Positions 57,752 through 64,000 of a stretch of DNA of 64,000 nt are shown piece by piece. The position numbers and the translations under genes were made by a program. Positions within the stretch are counted from its first letter, which is position 1. The number at the start of each line of letters is the position of its first letter. Source of the DNA: Spizellomyces punctatus DAOM BR117 (lineage: Eukaryota; Chytridiomycota; Chytridiomycetes; Spizellomycetales; Spizellomycetaceae). The DNA is taken from assembly GCF_000182565.1 (NCBI RefSeq), contig NW_015971557.1, positions 1 to 64,000 on the forward strand, in the 5' to 3' direction. The notes under the pieces were generated by a model. That model had not been told where the DNA came from. It saw only the letters and a program-made list of their open reading frames with translations, and ran no database searches.

Positions 57752-60700
57752 ATGTCCAGCACTGGGCAAGTGCAGATGTGTGATGAACAGACGTGTAAAG
57801 AGCGAGAGAGGGGTTATCTGCCCATCGGTAGTGTTTCTCCGCGACAAAGAAATATATCTCGGCGCCCTCTCACTCTCACTCTGCGCTGTAGAAAATTATG
57901 GCATGATTGGAAACATGCGGACCATCGCCATGTGCGGAACAGGTTGGTCACAGAGTCCAAGAAATAAGGCATGAGGATAATTGTCAACATTTGTGCTCTT
58001 TTAGACGGCTCCATCGATTTCTTCTGCTACCCTAAATTTGACAGTCCCAGCATGTAGGTTATTGCATTCATTTGGAGATTGGATGTCAACGTTTGTCGAC
58101 AACCGGTTTTCATCGATCTCATCACCTTTTAGATTTTTGCGTATTTTGGACCAGCATAAGGTGATGGGATAGCGATGCATATACCACCGCAAGCGTCGCC
58201 CGCCAACTTGCTTGGATTATATTCAGGGTGGTCATTTTCATATTTCGCCATTAGGTGAAACTCGTCACAAGCAGCAGTATCTACCCAACAGCAACATCCT
58301 GCAAACACGATTTCTGTCTGATCAAGGTAAAAGACAAGACTTTTTATCTCTAGCTCCTCGGTGTTCACTTTTATTTGATGACGGATTAGGTGTCCTGCAT
58401 GTAACGGATTACATGCATGTTCCCGCTCGCGAACCGCATCGTAAGCCGCTTTTGCATTGGCTGATTCGTCAAGTTGAATGTATGCGTGGCAGCTACCCGA
58501 CAAGAATCGAGGTGTACCCGGCGTTCGATTATGCGCGAGCAAAGCACACCACGGAAATGGTGGCAGGTTAGCTACTAGTGCCATTATTGAACGCCAGTTC
58601 TTTCTGAACCATGCCATCCATTAGAGGGTGGAGACGCTGGAACACTGCAACACCATACCGATGGTTCTGGTTCCGTGACTGGTGCCCAGCGTGTGGTCTT
58701 CACTTCTGAGAATGGTCTACAAATGGATTTGCGGCATGTTGTTCATTGTAGCGAATATGCACTTGGAATCGACCTGGCAGTGGCCGACGTGAGTCCGGAG
58801 GACGAGGTCCGGCCGGGGGAAACACGCAATGTACCTTCGATTCGCTGGAACATTGATCAGAAGAAAGAGATGCTGGGACCCGGTGTGTGGGCTGAAGTGG
58901 ACCTTCGAGAGGGCGAGCGGATCACATTTGCTTTTCGAGAGGTGCCTAAACAAACAGAGAAGGACATGCTAGTAGATCCACCGATGAGCAATGCATTGAT
59001 GGAGAGCTTGTTGAAACAAACTTTTAACTATTGGACGAGATGGATTGCGCAAAGCAAATTCTCTGGTCGATGGCGGGAGGTAGTCCATCGCAGGTGCGTG
59101 GATGTTTAAGGGTCGGTCTCATAGAATGCTCCACGACCCACGCCAATCATGAAATTATCTTCTCAGTGCTTTGGCACTAAAATTGCTCATATATGAGCCG
59201 GTAAGCTACAACGAGATCCACAACTAGGTGAAGCGGCTCAATGACAGTTACCTCCAGACAGGCGCTGTTGTCGCAGCACCTACCTTTGGTCTTCCAGAAG
59301 AGCTTGGAGGTGAAAGAAATTGGGATTACCGGTATGTTGCTCACGTACTGGGCCAATTTGACATGGTCGCTTTCCTAACCAAGAACTGTTACATGACTCA
59401 GCCTTTACGATATACGCACTGATTCGCATCGGTGCGTGATGCTCATTACCGTGCAATTCTGTCTCACGAAAGGAAAGCCAAAGCTAAAATATTTAAGCAG
59501 GGCTCACCGAGGAAGCAGAAGGGTTCATGAACTATATTGAAGCACGATGTCAAGAGTTGGTGAGTGCCCAGATCTCAGAATGTGATAGGGGTGGAGAATC
59601 GGCAAGAGCTAAACTATTTATTAGACGCCAGAGGGGGCACTTCAAGTGATGTACACGATTGGTAAATTGGGACTTGTTGCTTGAAGTGAGTAGGCGTCAC
59701 TGATGACCATCTTCCACCATAGACGGGAATCATGAGCTACCAGAAGTTACTCTTGATCACCTCGGTAAAGCTTCATCAGTTCCGCTATTTGTATATGTTG
59801 GTAGACTCTAACTTTAAATTTGTCGTTTGAATACAGAGGGTTATCGGCAGTCACGCCCAGTTCGAATCGGCAATGGCGCATACGATCACCTCCAACTTGA
59901 CATCTACGGTGAACTGCTCGACTCAGTCTATCTGTACAATAAATATCGAACTCCTGTTTCCTACGACACCTGGTGCCAAGTTAGACGTCTTGTCAATTAC
60001 GTGTGCAAGAACTGGATGAAGGAGGACATGAGTATATGGGAAGTGCGAGGAATGAAGAGAAACTTTCTATACAGGTTCGCTCAATCGGTGACCCTTGGCG
60101 AGCACGAATTTGTTATATTGATAAGCCAATTCGCCCTCTTGAACCATGTAGCAAGATTATGTGCTGGGTGGCGGTTGATAGAGGTAACTTGACCTTGTCA
60201 TCTTCACATGCCCATGCATGTCCTTATTTTGTCCATTGGCAACAGGCCTACGACTTGCCGAGAAGCGTAGTCTCCCTTGTCCTGACAGGCTACAGTGGCT
60301 GGTGACTCGCGACCAGATCTATGGTGCGTTCATATGGCGGTCGCCCCTGAGATCATGCTGCTAATAGATTAACTGTAGAGGCCATTATGACGAATGGGTG
60401 GTCAGAGAAGCGGAAATGCTTCATTCAATCATTCGAAGCTCAAGAAGATGCTACATTGGATGCTGCTGTTCTGATAATGCCATTGTGCTTCTTTATTAGG
60501 TAAAACTCATGTCTGTGTAAAAGTCGGATATGATATAGTTGCATTTTGTCTGACCATTGATTCTCGTACCATAGCCCCAGTGATCCGCGAATGTTGAGCA
60601 CAATTCGGCAAATTATGCTGCCACCTGAAAAAGGTACAGTAGTCAAGGCGTCATTGATGCCTCTTATATGGGCTTACAGGATCTCTACGTAGGTGGACTG

Positions 60701-61214
60701 TTGGCTAACAACCTGGTATACCGATATGACCACCACATGTTTGATGACGGACTCTCTGGAGGGGATGAAGGAAGTTTCAGCATGTGTAAGTGGGCACATC
60801 AGCAAATGGCTGCAGGCGCTTGTAAGTTTGTTTCGACAGCGCAGTGCAAAAATGATGCTTTTGCGTTCCTCTAATCAAGAGTTTTGCGTAACTCTATCTT
60901 CCCTTCATTTTTAGGTACGTTTTGGCTGGTTGAGGCTCTCACACGTGCTGGCCAGCATCATCCCGAGCTGTTGCAAAGAGCTATCGTAATGTTTGAACAG
61001 GTAGGTTCATGTCGCCATGTTGGGCCCCTTCCAAACATCAAGGGTCATACTTTCTACGTAGATGATTGCATACGGGAATCACCTCACACTTTTTAGCGAA
61101 GAAATCGCAAGGAGTGGTGAAATGCTTGGAAACTTTCCGCAGGCTTTCACTCACATTGCGCTCATGAGCGCTGCATTCAATTTGGACAGGGTATTGTCTG
61201 GATATAAGTTCTAG
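57752..61214 (+). CDS. GH15 family glycosidase (bacterial-type glucoamylase/trehalase-like)
   Basis: Cytosolic-type GH15 enzyme acting on alpha-glucosides such as trehalose or malto-oligosaccharides. The start [13 protein letters not shown] leads across introns to [39 protein letters not shown], the N-terminal (DUF5911-like) signature of this subfamily. Next come [48 protein letters not shown] and, later, [23 protein letters not shown]. The catalytic (alpha/alpha)6 part includes [39 protein letters not shown] (the acid Glu region), [14 protein letters not shown], and [18 protein letters not shown] (the base Glu region), ending [23 protein letters not shown]. There is no signal peptide or starch-binding domain, unlike secreted fungal glucoamylases. 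Ten or more short introns. The catalytic assignment is by family pattern. Confidence 0.88.
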
Positions 61215-61276
61215 TACAGCTTAGGGTTACTATTGCGCGTTTTCAATTTCTGGGAAACCTACAGAGAGCTATACTA

Positions 61277-61930
61277 GTGTATTGGCAATAACAAATGTCA
61301 CAACACAATACACCAGGGAATAAACCAGCGACAACCAGCCCGGAAAAGCCAAGTAAGTCCCTCCTTACAACCAACTACTGCTACTAGGCTCAATTACACA
61401 TGCAATACATTACGGTTGTTCTAACCGGGTAACTAAGCCCACCACCACGAGAGAAATCTTACTAAGCCCTTGATTCCGAGATTCTTTGGTCGGAGGATGT
61501 TCAGATACTAAGGTAGATCAGAATAATTAGACTGGATAATCCGCGTGGGAAAATACAAAGATAATGCATACCTGCGATCGTTGCAGCATAGTAGTAGCAG
61601 CGTTTGCAAGGGGTTCTGATTGCTGTTGCTGTCGGGCGGACGAGGTCCTCGGCACCAGAGCGGCATTCTCATGATGGACTTGAGAGTGTTGCTTGAATGT
61701 TGCGCAGATGCTTGCAAGTCGAGGGTAAAGAAACAAGAGGGAAGAGGGAGCAGGTCCCCTTTTATAGACCTTCAGCATGCACCTCACCGCAGTTTTAAAA
61801 AAAAGTTACATTATATTAGCATGCCACACCGATATGAGTGATAGATGGGGGGTGCTGATTATGCGATATGATTAACTGGATTAATCCGGATAATAATGGG
61901 TCCTAGTGCCATATTCAATCACCTCCACAG
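61277..61930 (-). mobile_element. MITE-like TIR element, copy 3 (654 bp, inverted)
   Basis: Same family as the copies at 6.3 and 43.0 kb, in the opposite orientation. Its outer end at 61930 reads, on the minus strand, CTGTGGAGGTGATTGAATAT. The other end starts at 61277 with a more diverged repeat that still reaches AAATGTCAC. TA flanks both ends (61275-61276 and 61931-61932). The palindrome, TATA box (61759-61766, minus), ATG and GATCGCAG|GTAT donor-like site are all kept. It lies between the 3' ends of the GH15 and kinase genes. Confidence 0.8.
61759..61766 (-). promoter_or_regulatory. TATA box inside TIR element copy 3
   Basis: TATAAAAG on the minus strand, aligned to the intact box in copy 2. 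Confidence 0.5.
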
Positions 61931-62018
61931 TATGTACTGATTGTATACTGTGTAAACTGTGCATTTGTAAATATTCGCCTTTTACTATCTTCTATCTGAC
62001 TACCTAACTTAATAGTCC

Positions 62019-63819
<1,801 letters not shown>

Positions 63820-64000
63820 ATTTGTGTCCAGTTGTTGCCGTGTCCTGCAGTTGATGCAACGTGTGCACTTTTACCTATAAAGCGCTGCGTAAGTCAATAC
63901 TTGTGGACACTGGTCGATAAGCTTATTGGGGAACAAGTGCTCCGCAGGCTTCGAGAAGCGGAGCGAACGCAAGATAGATTACGTTAGCAAGAAATGAAAT

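Overview
The window is a 64 kb piece of a fungal nuclear genome. Most genes are split by short GT-AG introns (roughly 40-90 nt). The gene set is a fungal one: an Mis12-type kinetochore protein, a PCL-like cyclin, Yvh1, a CBS+PB1 protein, an alcohol-acetyltransferase-like enzyme and a HET-like protein. Stops TAA, TAG and TGA all end clear genes, so the code is standard. A protein at 50289-55231 resembles IQCH, a family tied to cilia and flagella, which makes a zoosporic (flagellated, chytrid-grade) fungus the best guess. That is an inference from one gene.

Layout. 1-4.8 kb: 3' part of a full-length ABCB multidrug transporter. 4.8-12 kb: gene-poor, holding a 716-bp TIR element and a decayed tyrosine-recombinase gene. 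12-25 kb: a secreted, membrane-anchored SH3 protein, a tRNA-His with a small intron, a small hydrophilic stress-type protein, OLA1/YchF GTPase, a cyclin and a CBS-PB1 tail-anchored protein. 25.8-41 kb: a four-TM HET-like protein with a broken frame, the mitochondrial phosphate carrier, SPRTN protease tail to tail with a PARP-type zinc-finger protein, Mis12, a DDX21/GUCT helicase and a long disordered protein. 41-50 kb: a CBS-domain protein, a second TIR element, a CBM48 (AMPK-beta-like) protein ending in a CaaX box, an acyltransferase divergent from Yvh1/DUSP12, and a small mitochondrial protein. 50-64 kb: the IQCH-like protein, MCTS1/Tma20, a GH15 glucoamylase/trehalase-type enzyme, a third TIR element (inverted) and an AGC kinase-like protein lacking canonical residues.

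Functional themes: genome maintenance (SPRTN, PARP-type finger, Mis12), ribosome and translation (OLA1, MCTS1, DDX21, Yvh1), and sugar/energy sensing (CBS protein, CBM48 protein, GH15). No operon-like system or clear biosynthetic cluster was seen. The most unusual items are a three-copy MITE-like family that carries its own TATA box, ATG and splice-donor-like site; a putative lipid-anchored pair of AMPK-like modules lying next to each other; a TM-anchored HET-like protein; and an AGC kinase with a degenerate glycine loop and an Asn-to-Ser change in the catalytic loop.
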